Below, piece by piece: positions 24,288 through 34,000 of a stretch of DNA of 64,000 nt. The position numbers were made by a program, and so were the translations under genes. Every line of letters starts with the position of its first letter. The stretch's first letter is position 1. Source of the DNA: JANPCX01 sp031431125 (GTDB lineage: Bacteria; Pseudomonadota; Gammaproteobacteria; Burkholderiales; Burkholderiaceae_C). The DNA lies in assembly GCA_031431125.1 (NCBI GenBank), contig JANPCX010000071.1:1-64000 (forward strand), written 5' to 3'. The notes beneath the pieces were generated by a model, which saw only the letters and a program-made list of their open reading frames with translations, was not told the DNA's origin and ran no database searches.

Positions 24288-26642
24288 ATGACTACACAAC
24301 GCCGAGTCACGATTGATACACCTTTAGGCAGCTTGCTGCAGTTCAGAAAGCTGGTCGGCCAGGAGCATTTGAGTCAGCTCTTCATCTTGGATGTGGACCT
24401 GCTCAGCACCAGCAAAAGCATCAACCCACATGATTTGCTGGGCCAAACCGTCACAGTCAACGTGGACAACGAGGGCAGCAAACGCCAGCTCACGGGCGTG
24501 GTCAGCCGCTTTGGCATGCAGGGCATGGATGAGCGCAAGAACTACCACTACAAGATGCGCATCAGCCCCTGGTTGTGGCTGGCCACCAAAACCACCGATT
24601 TCAAGATCTTCCAAAACATGACCGTGCCGGATGTGATTTCCGAGGTCTTAGGGAAGTATGGTTATCCGCTAGAGAAGAAACTCAGTAAAGCCTACCGCTC
24701 CTGGGAGTACATCGTTCAATATAACGAGAGCGATTATAATTTTATATCTCGCTTATTGGCCAACGAAGGTGCGTACTATTATTTCAAGCATGCCCCAGGC
24801 CAGAATACCCTGGTTTTGGCGGATGACATTGTGGGCTCACACAACCCCCTGCCGGGCAATTCAACCATTCCATTCTACCCGCCAGACCAGTTGGCAGGCT
24901 CTCACGAATCCAGGATCTACCAATGGGAGCTGGCCGAGGAAATTAACTCAGGCCGCCATTTTACGGATGATTTTAATTTCAAGAGGCCAAAGGCAGATTT
25001 ATCGAGTTTGCGCAAGATGCCGCCAGGCCATACTCACGATTCTGGTGAAGTATACGAATGGCCAGGTGGTTATACCGAGTATTCTGATGGCGAAAATTAC
25101 GCCCGCATTCGCCTCGAACAACAACTCTCGCCACACACTTCAATGCAGGGTTTGTCCAACCACTGCGGCCTGACACCGGGCTTCACCTTCACACTGAAAA
25201 ATTACCCCCGCGACGACCAAAACCAGCAGTACCTGTTGGTGGGTGTTGCCTACGAGTTTGAAGAGAACTCCCAGGTCAGCGGCTCCAGCGGCCAAGGCGG
25301 TTCTATGCAGCGCTTCAGCTTGGTGGCGCAGCCTACCACGAGAGCATTCAACCCGCCCAAAGCCACGCCCAAGCCACTGGCTCTTGGAACTCAAACTGCC
25401 TGGGTGGTGGGGCCTCCAGGCTCCGAGATTCACACCGACCAATACGGCCGCATCAAAGTGCAGTTCCACTGGGACCGTATTGGCGCCATGGACGACAACT
25501 CCAGTTGCTGGATGCGGGTGCTGACACCTTGGGCCGGGCCCACCTTCGGCATGATTCACATTCCGCGTGTGGGCTTTGAAGTGATGGTGGGGTTTGAAAA
25601 CTCTGACCCCGACCGCCCCGTCGTGATGGGCTGCCTTTACAACGCCAACAATATGCCGCCGTGGGCCCTGCCTGGAAACGCCACCCAGTCTGGCATCAAA
25701 ACCCGATCAAGCAAGGGTGGTGCGGCGGGAGCAGGCATTAAAAATGGCCCAGGGGACGCCAATATCATTCGGTTTGAAGACAAGGCAGGCTCAGAAGAAT
25801 TGTGGGTGCACGCGCAGAAGGATTTCTTATCGGAAACTGAGAACGATGAGAATAAGTGGGTGGGGCAGGACAGAAGAAAAGTTATTGATCGAGATGAGTT
25901 TAATACCATCCACCGTGATCGCACGGAAATTGTGGATAATAATGAAGATATCACTGTTCACAACAACCGCACCGAGCGGGTCGATCATAATGAAAAAATA
26001 TCGATTGGAGATAATCGAACCGAGGATGTTGGAATAAATGAATCAGTTACCATAGGCAAGAACCGAACCAAAAAAATAGGTCGGAACGAGTCTGACAAAA
26101 TCGGTAAAAACTGGTCCATCAAAGTCGGTATCTTCAAAACAGAAACTATCGGCGTCGCCTCCATGCAAAACGTAGGCATGGCACGAATTGAATCTGTGGG
26201 CGTTATGTACAACCTGAACGTCGGTGCCATTATGGCCACAACAGTGGGTAAAAACCAGAGCATCACCGTTGGCAGCAATCAATCAACCACCGTTGGCACC
26301 CAATACACCTTGAATGTCGGTGGTGGTGGTGGCGGCGGTGCTGGCGGTGGTGGCGGTGCCACACCCGGAATCAATGGCGGCAGCAGCGGCTTTGTGGCTG
26401 ACTCTGGCGGTGGCGGTGGCGGTGGCGGTGGCGGTGGCTCCAGCATCACCATGGATGCTGAATCCATCAAACTGAACGTGGGCGATGCCACCATGGTGAT
26501 GAACAAAGACGGCACCATCACGCTCAACGGCAACGACATCACCTTCACTGGCAAAGGCACCATCGCCAGCAACGCCAACAGCATCAAGCTCGTGGGCTCC
26601 AGCGACGTCACGACCAACTCCGGCTCCATCAACGAGAACTGA
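24288..26642 (+). CDS. vgrG: Type VI secretion spike protein VgrG
   Basis: A 784-residue VgrG that would form the T6SS puncturing tip and carry effectors. It has a gp27-like hub (1-370), an OB domain (about 385-460, with IHTDQYGRIKVQFHWDR and WMRVLTPWAG), and a gp5-type beta-helix (about 520-665) of short repeats such as HRDRTEIVDNNEDITVHNNRT. Residues 676-716 form a Gly-rich linker, followed by a final beta segment (IKLNVGDATMVMNKDGTITLNG). It heads a six-gene effector cluster. Stretches near 24650-25150 and 25850-26280 are AT-richer than the rest, which suggests mosaic origin. No core tss genes are in the window. Confidence 0.95.
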   Translation: MTTQRRVTIDTPLGSLLQFRKLVGQEHLSQLFILDVDLLSTSKSINPHDLLGQTVTVNVDNEGSKRQLTGVVSRFGMQGMDERKNYHYKMRISPWLWLATKTTDFKIFQNMTVPDVISEVLGKYGYPLEKKLSKAYRSWEYIVQYNESDYNFISRLLANEGAYYYFKHAPGQNTLVLADDIVGSHNPLPGNSTIPFYPPDQLAGSHESRIYQWELAEEINSGRHFTDDFNFKRPKADLSSLRKMPPGHTHDSGEVYEWPGGYTEYSDGENYARIRLEQQLSPHTSMQGLSNHCGLTPGFTFTLKNYPRDDQNQQYLLVGVAYEFEENSQVSGSSGQGGSMQRFSLVAQPTTRAFNPPKATPKPLALGTQTAWVVGPPGSEIHTDQYGRIKVQFHWDRIGAMDDNSSCWMRVLTPWAGPTFGMIHIPRVGFEVMVGFENSDPDRPVVMGCLYNANNMPPWALPGNATQSGIKTRSSKGGAAGAGIKNGPGDANIIRFEDKAGSEELWVHAQKDFLSETENDENKWVGQDRRKVIDRDEFNTIHRDRTEIVDNNEDITVHNNRTERVDHNEKISIGDNRTEDVGINESVTIGKNRTKKIGRNESDKIGKNWSIKVGIFKTETIGVASMQNVGMARIESVGVMYNLNVGAIMATTVGKNQSITVGSNQSTTVGTQYTLNVGGGGGGGAGGGGGATPGINGGSSGFVADSGGGGGGGGGGGSSITMDAESIKLNVGDATMVMNKDGTITLNGNDITFTGKGTIASNANSIKLVGSSDVTTNSGSINEN
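26318..26438 (+). repeat. GGT/GGC microsatellite tracts within vgrG
   Basis: Two tracts of GGN codons lie at about 26318-26360 and 26405-26438, encoding runs of glycine in the linker. The second is nearly pure alternating GGC-GGT. Changes in multiples of three would alter linker length without breaking the frame. Confidence 0.8.
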
Positions 26643-26687
26643 TCCCGCCATTGAGCCGCTTTTTCGAATCACCAGACCACCTGCACC

Positions 26688-27206
26688 ATGACCGCATTGC
26701 TTCGCCAGCCAACCACCCCCTCTGCCGCCACTGATCCCGCGCCAAGTACGGCCTGCACATTTGAACCAGGCACCGTGTTGAGCCTGGAAGATGACGGCCA
26801 CGTTGTCGTTCAGTGTGCGGGTGCAGAACTCCGAGCGGCGGTGGCCTCTCACGTGCCCGGCCTGATTCAAGGCCAAGCGGTACTGGTGGCCGTGGTGGCC
26901 GCTGCGCAACCGCAAGACCGGATGTCAGACGCAACAGGCGCCGCTCCAGCGCCGCTTGTCATTGCTGCATGGCCCATGCCTGGTGCACCAATGTCGCCCC
27001 CCTGGCAATTCGACCGCAGCACGGGAACGCTCGCTCTGGCTGCCAACCACCTTGAACTCGCAGCGGTGAACAGCGTGCTGCTGAACTGCGGCGATGCTCG
27101 CATGCAGTTCACACGTGATGGTGTTGTGGAAACACGCGGCCAAAGCATCACCTCGGCTGCCATCGAAACCCATCGCATTGAGGGTGGATCGATTGAGCTC
27201 AACTGA
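26688..27206 (+). CDS. DUF3540 protein, T6SS accessory
   Basis: A 172-residue protein directly after vgrG. It shows the DUF3540 layout: an N-terminal beta-rich part (GTVLSLEDDGHVVVQCAGAE, QGQAVLVAVV) and a C-terminal part made of short strands (GTLALAANHLELAAVNSVLLNCGDARMQF, IEGGSIELN) like a small spike or beta-helix. DUF3540 genes are constant partners of vgrG-DUF2169-Rhs clusters and are thought to help tip assembly. It overlaps the next gene by about 14 bases. Confidence 0.8.
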   Translation: MTALLRQPTTPSAATDPAPSTACTFEPGTVLSLEDDGHVVVQCAGAELRAAVASHVPGLIQGQAVLVAVVAAAQPQDRMSDATGAAPAPLVIAAWPMPGAPMSPPWQFDRSTGTLALAANHLELAAVNSVLLNCGDARMQFTRDGVVETRGQSITSAAIETHRIEGGSIELN

Positions 27207-28584
27207 TGGTGCAAGCGTCTCGACCATTTCGCCACAGCGGCTGATTCCTCCTACGCCACTGGCCGGATTGGCGGAGCAGCAGTTGGCCTCTGCCATCCGG
27301 GCCTACGCTCGGCGTGCGGGCAATTTGGCCTCTGGTTTGAGCCTGCGCGGCCTCAAAGCAGTCGATCAAAAACTCGATGCTTTGATGCAGGCCGCCCGGT
27401 ACTACGGGCCTGCCATGCTTCAAGATCTGCAAGGTATGGTGCCCAAGCTGGTTCCTCAAGAGCAAGTGGGTTTGGCCTTTGTCCACATCGCCTTGAGCCA
27501 AATGCATCATGCATCGTGGGCCGAGAAAAAAAACATCCTCACCCCATACTGGGCGACTCACCCTGTTGCGGTCCGCGATGCCCTGTGGTTCTTCGGCGAT
27601 GCCACAACCTGCATCGCTCTACTGAACGACGCCGACCTGTCCTTGGCCCGCCTCGGCGTGGAGCTGGCTGGGCGCATGGGTTTGCCGCAGCTGCTGCCCC
27701 AAGTTTATGAAGCGGCCAACCGTGGCATTCATGTGGACGAATGTTTGCTGGCCTGCACACGTATGGGCCACTTGCCAGACAAAGCATCTGACCACATCAA
27801 AGAGGTCTTGCAAGGCCACGACCTGGCTCGGCAAATGTTGATATTGGAAGTGCTGGCGGTCGCCGGGCAAAACATTCTTCAACCCGAACTGCGTGCCTAC
27901 ATCGACCGCCTCACCGTGCCCGATGGCCCCACCGAAGAAAGTCACCCCGGTGCCTGGGCGTCTGTGACCGATACCGCGCTGGCCATCTGGGCCGCACGAG
28001 AGCCGCAACAAGCGCTCAATGCCGTCACCAAAGGCCTGCGAGTCCCCAACAACACCGCCCTGCGCGTGGTGGCGGTGGCAGGCCATGTTGATGGCCTATT
28101 GCCAGTGCTGGCCCACATTGATGGACTGGAGCGCGCGCTTCAAAGCGCCGAGCAAGACGTCGTTCGATTGGTCTTCAAACAAGTGCCCGGCGAACTGAGT
28201 TACACGAAAGGGGAGCAAGCCACACGCCGCTTGGCCATGCGCCATCTGGCATGCGATGTGTTTGCCGCCAATGGCTGCACGGGCCTGAAGCCCGAGGACA
28301 TTCCGTTGGAACAACCCAGCCAGTGGAACAGCCCTGCGGTCAAAGAACGCCTCTGGGCTTTAGCCCCCATCCGTTTGCGCCACGGCCAACCCCTCCAAAA
28401 CCAGCACCTGCTCGATGGTTGTTTTGACCTGAGCCATGCACTGCGCCGGTGGTTGTATGTCGCCCATGCCCACCAAACCGGGCAGCCATTTGTGCTGTCG
28501 CATGAAGACTTGGCTTCACGGCAAATGGAAGCCGTCGAGTCTCTGTTGCTGCTGCGCAGCCTGGAGGCTGGGGACGATGAGTAA
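27193..28584 (+). CDS. TIGR02270-family protein, T6SS accessory
   Basis: A 463-residue alpha-rich protein. The proposed start is TTG 27193, with GAGGG 8 bases upstream; the frame is open to 27094 and a GTG at 27184 is an alternative. Helical HEAT-like segments run through about 90-330 (VAVRDALWFFGDATTCIALL, LARLGVELAGRMGLPQLL, IHVDECLLACTRMG). The family is uncharacterised but is found between DUF3540 and DUF2169 genes of T6SS clusters, so an adaptor or chaperone role is inferred. Confidence 0.75.
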   Translation: MSSTDGASVSTISPQRLIPPTPLAGLAEQQLASAIRAYARRAGNLASGLSLRGLKAVDQKLDALMQAARYYGPAMLQDLQGMVPKLVPQEQVGLAFVHIALSQMHHASWAEKKNILTPYWATHPVAVRDALWFFGDATTCIALLNDADLSLARLGVELAGRMGLPQLLPQVYEAANRGIHVDECLLACTRMGHLPDKASDHIKEVLQGHDLARQMLILEVLAVAGQNILQPELRAYIDRLTVPDGPTEESHPGAWASVTDTALAIWAAREPQQALNAVTKGLRVPNNTALRVVAVAGHVDGLLPVLAHIDGLERALQSAEQDVVRLVFKQVPGELSYTKGEQATRRLAMRHLACDVFAANGCTGLKPEDIPLEQPSQWNSPAVKERLWALAPIRLRHGQPLQNQHLLDGCFDLSHALRRWLYVAHAHQTGQPFVLSHEDLASRQMEAVESLLLLRSLEAGDDE

Positions 28585-28603
28585 GCACACCTGAGACCCA
28601 GCC

Positions 28604-29773
28604 ATGAGCGGCACCCTCATCAACCACACCCCTTTCAACGCCGACCTGTTCCCCCACACCCGGGCGGATGGGCAGCGCTGTGTGGTTGTGGTGGTCAAAG
28701 GCAGCTGGACGCTGGGCACCACGCCAAGCGGCACACCCACGTTGGCACCCTATGACCGGCAAATGCCTGTCTACCGTGCACCGCCACTGGAGTCCCTCAG
28801 CGACCTCATCCAAAGCTTGGCCTTGAGCCCAGCACAAGCAGAGATCATTCGTGGCCTGCCCGCCGAGCCCTGGGCACAACATGAAACCGACTTCTGCCCG
28901 CCCAAGCCCCGGTTCGACCTCATCATCAACGCCTGGGCCAACCACCCGCAGCAGCTGGCCGTCACGCGCATGGAAGCGGCTGTTGACCACGTCAACACGC
29001 ACCAGCATGTGCAGCGATTGATCCAGTTGCATGCCCATGCTCCTCGGCGCTGGATGAAACGCCTGGGCGGCTTGGGCGACCCGGTGGCCGAGTACATCGA
29101 ACCCGTGCACCGCGTTCCCCTGTTCAGGTGCTTTGCCTTTGGTGGCCAAGCCTTGAAGGCGGACGGCACCACCTCATCGTTCGAAGAAAACCCGTCCGGT
29201 ATGGGTTATCACCTGCTGCGCGAACACGCCAACGAAGCGCCGTTGCCTTGGATCGAATCCCCCCATGAAGCCATGAGCCATTGGAAGGACACCCCTTCTC
29301 CCGTGGCGCTCGGCACCGTCCCCATTCACCATTTGCCAAGACGCGCCCTGCAAGGCACCTACGACACCCAATGGGAGCAGCAGCGCCTGCCCAGGCCTCC
29401 GGTCGATTCAGACCCTCGCCAGCACAACGCAGCGCCTGAGCCCCTGCAACTGAAGACCCCGCCCCAGCCCGGCGAAGCCCTGGTGCTGCACCACATGGGC
29501 GATCAAGCCCAATCGCACTTCACCTGGCCCACCATCGCCCTGAGCGCCTGCCCGGAAACCAGCGGTGGCACCCGCCTGCCCGCGCACGAGCTGCTTTGGG
29601 ACACCGTGATCATCGACACCGCCCGCCTCACAGCCACGCTGATTTGGCGCTGCCAATTGCCGGTTCCTCCCCTTGAAACATTCGGGCCCATCAGCCTATT
29701 TGCGCATGCCCGGTCGCCGCACTTAGCAACAAACACCCCGGCAAGCACCGGGGCCTACGCGCCAGCCCACTGA
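28604..29773 (+). CDS. DUF2169 protein, T6SS effector adaptor
   Basis: A 389-residue protein. The start (MSGTLINHTPFNADLFPHTRADGQRCVVVVVKGSW) and the later LAPYDRQMPVYRAPPLES, ETDFCPPKPRFDLIINAWA blocks fit DUF2169, which lies beside PAAR/Rhs effectors and acts as an adaptor loading them on VgrG. It starts 19 bases after the TIGR02270 stop. No catalytic motif. Probably specific for the Rhs protein two genes downstream. Confidence 0.85.
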   Translation: MSGTLINHTPFNADLFPHTRADGQRCVVVVVKGSWTLGTTPSGTPTLAPYDRQMPVYRAPPLESLSDLIQSLALSPAQAEIIRGLPAEPWAQHETDFCPPKPRFDLIINAWANHPQQLAVTRMEAAVDHVNTHQHVQRLIQLHAHAPRRWMKRLGGLGDPVAEYIEPVHRVPLFRCFAFGGQALKADGTTSSFEENPSGMGYHLLREHANEAPLPWIESPHEAMSHWKDTPSPVALGTVPIHHLPRRALQGTYDTQWEQQRLPRPPVDSDPRQHNAAPEPLQLKTPPQPGEALVLHHMGDQAQSHFTWPTIALSACPETSGGTRLPAHELLWDTVIIDTARLTATLIWRCQLPVPPLETFGPISLFAHARSPHLATNTPASTGAYAPAH

Positions 29774-29785
29774 CCTTCCCATCCC

Positions 29786-31033
29786 ATGACCCCGGCTTCA
29801 AATTCCACAGGCTCCAGCAGCCCACGCCGCCCACTTTGGCGCATCGAACATACCGGTGCGGCCACCTCCGTGGGCAGCAGCGCCTGGCAATCTGCCGCCT
29901 CCTGGGTGGGCCTGCAAAAACGCTTCAGAAAAAACACCGTGCCGGGTTTGGGTGATGTGCCCGTGACCTTGTCCCCCTGCCCGGAGGTTGCTGGCAGTTG
30001 GCCCGCCACCACGACTGTCCATGCACCCAACACGCCCGCGACCCCGCTGCTCGCCCCACAGCGCATGGCCCGCCTTCTGGCAGCTGCCCTGGTCGATCTG
30101 CTCACCGGCGTTCAAAACGTTTCGCCAAGCGCCGCACCCTGGCTACAAACGGTGGTCCTGGCCCTGCCCGCGTGGCTCAGTGCCGAACAAGGGCCTGCCA
30201 TCTGGCAGCAAAGCCTGGGCCTCCTGCAGCAGCAAGGTGGCGATCAATACGCCAAAGCACTGGTGAACTTGCCTTTACACATCTTGCGCTCTGGCCACAC
30301 CGCCTGCTTTGAAGCCCTGGAGCAATTGAACGGCATTAGTCAAAACTTAAGTGATGTGCTGCTGCTGGCTGCCGACAGCTGGATGGACTTGGCACTGCTA
30401 CAACCTCAGTTCGCAGCAAACACACTCCTGACCGACAAAAATCATAACGGCTTTATCGCGGGTGAAGCAGCCGCCGCTCTGTGGCTGCACGCGGTGCCTG
30501 ACACCACAGCGCCTGACAACAAGTACTTGGTGCTTCATCCACCCTCAGTAGCTCGCTCCTCCCAAGCACACCGCGACGCCACACGCGAACCCAATCCAGA
30601 AGCACTGACAAAGGTGTTTCGCAGCGCCTTGAGCCATGCCCACTGGAAGCCGGAGCATGTGGGCTGCACAGTCAGCGACTGCGACGGCACCGCGTGGCGT
30701 GCCTCCGCAGAATTGGCCGCGACAGCACGGGCCCTGGACGGCGAGAGCCCCAACGAATGGCAACCCGTGGGCGCAGTCGGCCAAGTGGGCGCGGCCACCG
30801 GCGCAGTGCATTGGGCCTTGGCTGCGCAGCGGCTGCGTCACGACCAAACCGCGCCCAACTCTGCACTGAGCTGGGCGCTAGACGCGGGTGACCTTGCCGC
30901 CGCCGTGGCGCTGGAGCGTTGCATCTACAGCGAAGAAGCACTGGCCGAGAAAGACCGAAACCGCCCCCGTGCGGGCAGCAGCACTGGTGCCGTTCAAACG
31001 TACTCAGCCCGTTTTTTGAACACAAAATCCTAA
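29786..31033 (+). CDS. Ketosynthase-like (thiolase-fold) protein, T6SS accessory, apparently inactive
   Basis: A 415-residue protein whose C-terminal half follows beta-ketoacyl synthases: a possible nucleophile region GHTACFEALEQL-x-DVLLLAADSWMD, then VSDCDGTAW-RASAEL where active enzymes have HGT, then GAVGQVGAATGAVHWALA where they have GHxxGAAG. Both catalytic His positions are replaced (Asp and Gln), so condensation activity is unlikely. Such KS-like proteins are repeated members of DUF2169-type T6SS clusters. I infer a structural or adaptor role. Confidence 0.7.
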   Translation: MTPASNSTGSSSPRRPLWRIEHTGAATSVGSSAWQSAASWVGLQKRFRKNTVPGLGDVPVTLSPCPEVAGSWPATTTVHAPNTPATPLLAPQRMARLLAAALVDLLTGVQNVSPSAAPWLQTVVLALPAWLSAEQGPAIWQQSLGLLQQQGGDQYAKALVNLPLHILRSGHTACFEALEQLNGISQNLSDVLLLAADSWMDLALLQPQFAANTLLTDKNHNGFIAGEAAAALWLHAVPDTTAPDNKYLVLHPPSVARSSQAHRDATREPNPEALTKVFRSALSHAHWKPEHVGCTVSDCDGTAWRASAELAATARALDGESPNEWQPVGAVGQVGAATGAVHWALAAQRLRHDQTAPNSALSWALDAGDLAAAVALERCIYSEEALAEKDRNRPRAGSSTGAVQTYSARFLNTKS

Positions 31034-31049
31034 AGAAAAAGAGACCAGC

Positions 31050-34000
31050 ATGGGAACCCACATCTTCAGCGGCGGCAACGGCATCGTCAGCCAGATTGCC
31101 AGCGCCTGGACGTTTGACCCGGGGGCCAACGTCAAGCTAAAAACCAAGGGCAAGCCCGGTGCCGATTGGCACAAGAACGCCAGTGGCAGCTTGATGATCG
31201 CGCTGGGCACCATCAAAGAACACGGCACCCAGGTGATCAACCAATACGGGGCCATGGACACAGGGCTGCACAACCCCGCGACGGTGTTGGTGGGCCTGTT
31301 CACCAACGTGGCGAACAAGGTCAACCGCTACCAGACCTTTGTGCAAACCGTCACCCAAGAGGCTGGGAAGATGGTGGTTAATGGCGTGGTGACCATCACC
31401 AATGCCATCTTGATGGAGCTGTCAGAGAAGATGGGCAACTCCATCAAGAATGGCAAAGACATTCTCGGTGGCATGACGGCCCAGCACCTTTTGGGCGCGA
31501 CCGAGGAGGAAATTGCGCAACTCATGGAGATGCTCAAAGACCCGTCCACCTACGGCGGCATTGCCGTCTCCATGGCTGCCACGGCTGTGCAGGGTGTGCC
31601 GGTGCTGGGGCAGTTGGCGGGCGGGGCGGTGGCGGTGGACCGCATCGTGGGCATTGGTCAGTCGGCCATGAATTCCGCCACCGAGCTAAAAGACATCATG
31701 GGCACCTGGGGCGACAAAATGACCGAGACCCAGAAGGAAGAAGCGCGCAAGCGTTTGGCCAAATGGATTGTGGGTGGGGGGGCGTCTTTGCTGGCTGCGC
31801 TGGCGGGTAAGAAGTGGAAACAAAGCAAGAAGTCCACCGAAGTCAAGAACGACAAAACCAATACCGACCAACACAGCGACACCAAGGGCGGCGGCAAAGA
31901 CAAATGTAGCCAATGCGCCATCAGCTTCCCCGTCATCATATCCAGTGGCGAGAAGCTGATGGACGAGACCGACTTTAGCCTACCAGGCCCGATTCCCATC
32001 AACTGGCGCAGACGCTACCGTTCCGGTCACATGGAGCCCAGCCCCTGGGGTCAAGGCTGGACCCACCCTTTCACACTGGAGCTGCGCCTGGGTGCCGAAG
32101 GCCTGGTGCACATCAACGACCAAGGCCGCAGCATCGAGCTGCCCCACGTCCAAGTCGGCCAAACCCACTTCGACAAGTTCGAGAAATTCACCCTGCACCA
32201 CCCGAACGACAACAGTTGGGTGATCGAACACAAAGGTGGCCTGTGCCACCACTACCGCCGGGCCAGCCCTGAGCAGTGGCGGCTGCAACTCTTTGGCATC
32301 AGCGACCGCCAAGGCAACACCGTGCGCTTGCAATGGGCCGCGCCCGATGCTCAGCAAGACGCCGCTGCCGCGCGCACCTGGAGTGCGCGGCAGTATGGTT
32401 CGACCCAAGCAGAGACACCCCCACCGCTAGACCCCTTCGCCATTGCACGGCTCGTTGGCGTGATCGACAGCGCCGGGCGCGAGCTGCGGCTGCGCTGGGC
32501 GAATGTGACTGAAGTGGGTACCCAGAGTGCCCCCCAGGGCAGCCCTGACAGCGCCCGCCTCGTCGCCGTGGACCTCATGGCCCAAGGCCAAGCCTATCCC
32601 CTGGTCACCTACCAGTACGACACCCAAGGCCAACTCACCGCTACCCACCATGCCGGTCAGCCCTACCGCCAATACGCATGGCGCAGTGGCGTGCTCGTGG
32701 GCTACCGCAAAGCCAGTGGACACCGCTACTTTGCGCAGTACGACAGCGAAGGACCCCAAGGCAGAGTGCTGCGTTCCTGGTGCGCAGACGCCCCTGTACC
32801 CGGCCAGGACGACGACCACTTCCAGTACCACCCGCTGCAAAGGGTCACGCTGCACCGCGATGGTTTGAATCGCATCACACGTTACCACTGGGACGAGCGT
32901 TTCAACATCACCGCCACCGTGGTGGCCGCAGGCACTGTTGATGAAACGCGCATTCAAACGCCCTTTGACGCCAGCGGCAATCCCAGTGGCTCGGTGGACG
33001 CGCTGGGCCGCCGCACCACCTTCCGTTATGACGCGCGCGGCAACCTCACCCAGTTGACCAATGCGCTGGGCCACAGCACGGAGCTGGCCTACAACCAGCT
33101 GGACCTGTTGGTCAGCCTCAAAGACGCCTTGGGCCATGAGTGGACGCGGGAGTACGACGAACGCGGCAACATGGTCCGCCTGACGGACCCGCTGGCGCAA
33201 AGCACCGCCTACGCCTACAACGAACGCGGCTGGCCCACCGAGGTGGTCGATGCCAAGGGCGGCAAAAAATCCCTGCAATGGGACGATGCAGGCAATCTCA
33301 CCGCCTACACCGATTGCTCCAGGCAAACCACGCGCTTTGAATACAACCTGCTGGGCCAGTTGACCACCCGGCAAGATGCACTGGGCCACACCACGCAATA
33401 CCGCTATGACACGGCTGGGAGGCTGATCGAAGTGGTGGAGCCTGGGGTCAACAAAAACAGCGACAAGGGCAGTGCCAACGATGGCAAAGCTGTCATCCAG
33501 CACGCCATTCATCAATACACCTGGAATGGCGAGGGCCAGTTGCTCGCCTACACCGACCCACTCGGTGGCTCCACCCGCTACACCTACGACGGCGATGGCC
33601 GCCCACTCACGCGCACCGACGCCGCAGGCCGCAGCCTGGTCTACCGCTACGACGCCGCTGGGCGCTCGACCACTTTGGTCAACGAGAACTCGGCCCAGAC
33701 CCAGTTCCGCTACAACCTGCTGGACCATCTCACCGATGAGATCGGCTTTGATGGGCGGCACCAGCGTTATTGCTACAACGCGGCCGGGGAACTCACGCAT
33801 TTGATCGAGACCGGTGGTTCAGACCTGGGCCCGGGCAAGGTCACGCACTTTGAGCGCGATGCGCTCGGCAGCTTGCTAGCCAAACGTTCATTTGATTCCA
33901 GCACGAGCGCAGAGACCGCCTATACATACGACTCCCTGGGCCGCTTGACCAGCGCCCGCAACGGCGCAGCGCACTTGGCGTTTGTGTACGACCCGCTGGG

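Noticed and set aside
32427..33800. Long minus-strand frame of 457 codons opposite rhs
   Set aside because: It is the antisense of Rhs YD repeats, with a Val/Gly/Ala-rich composition typical of a shadow frame, and has no motif.
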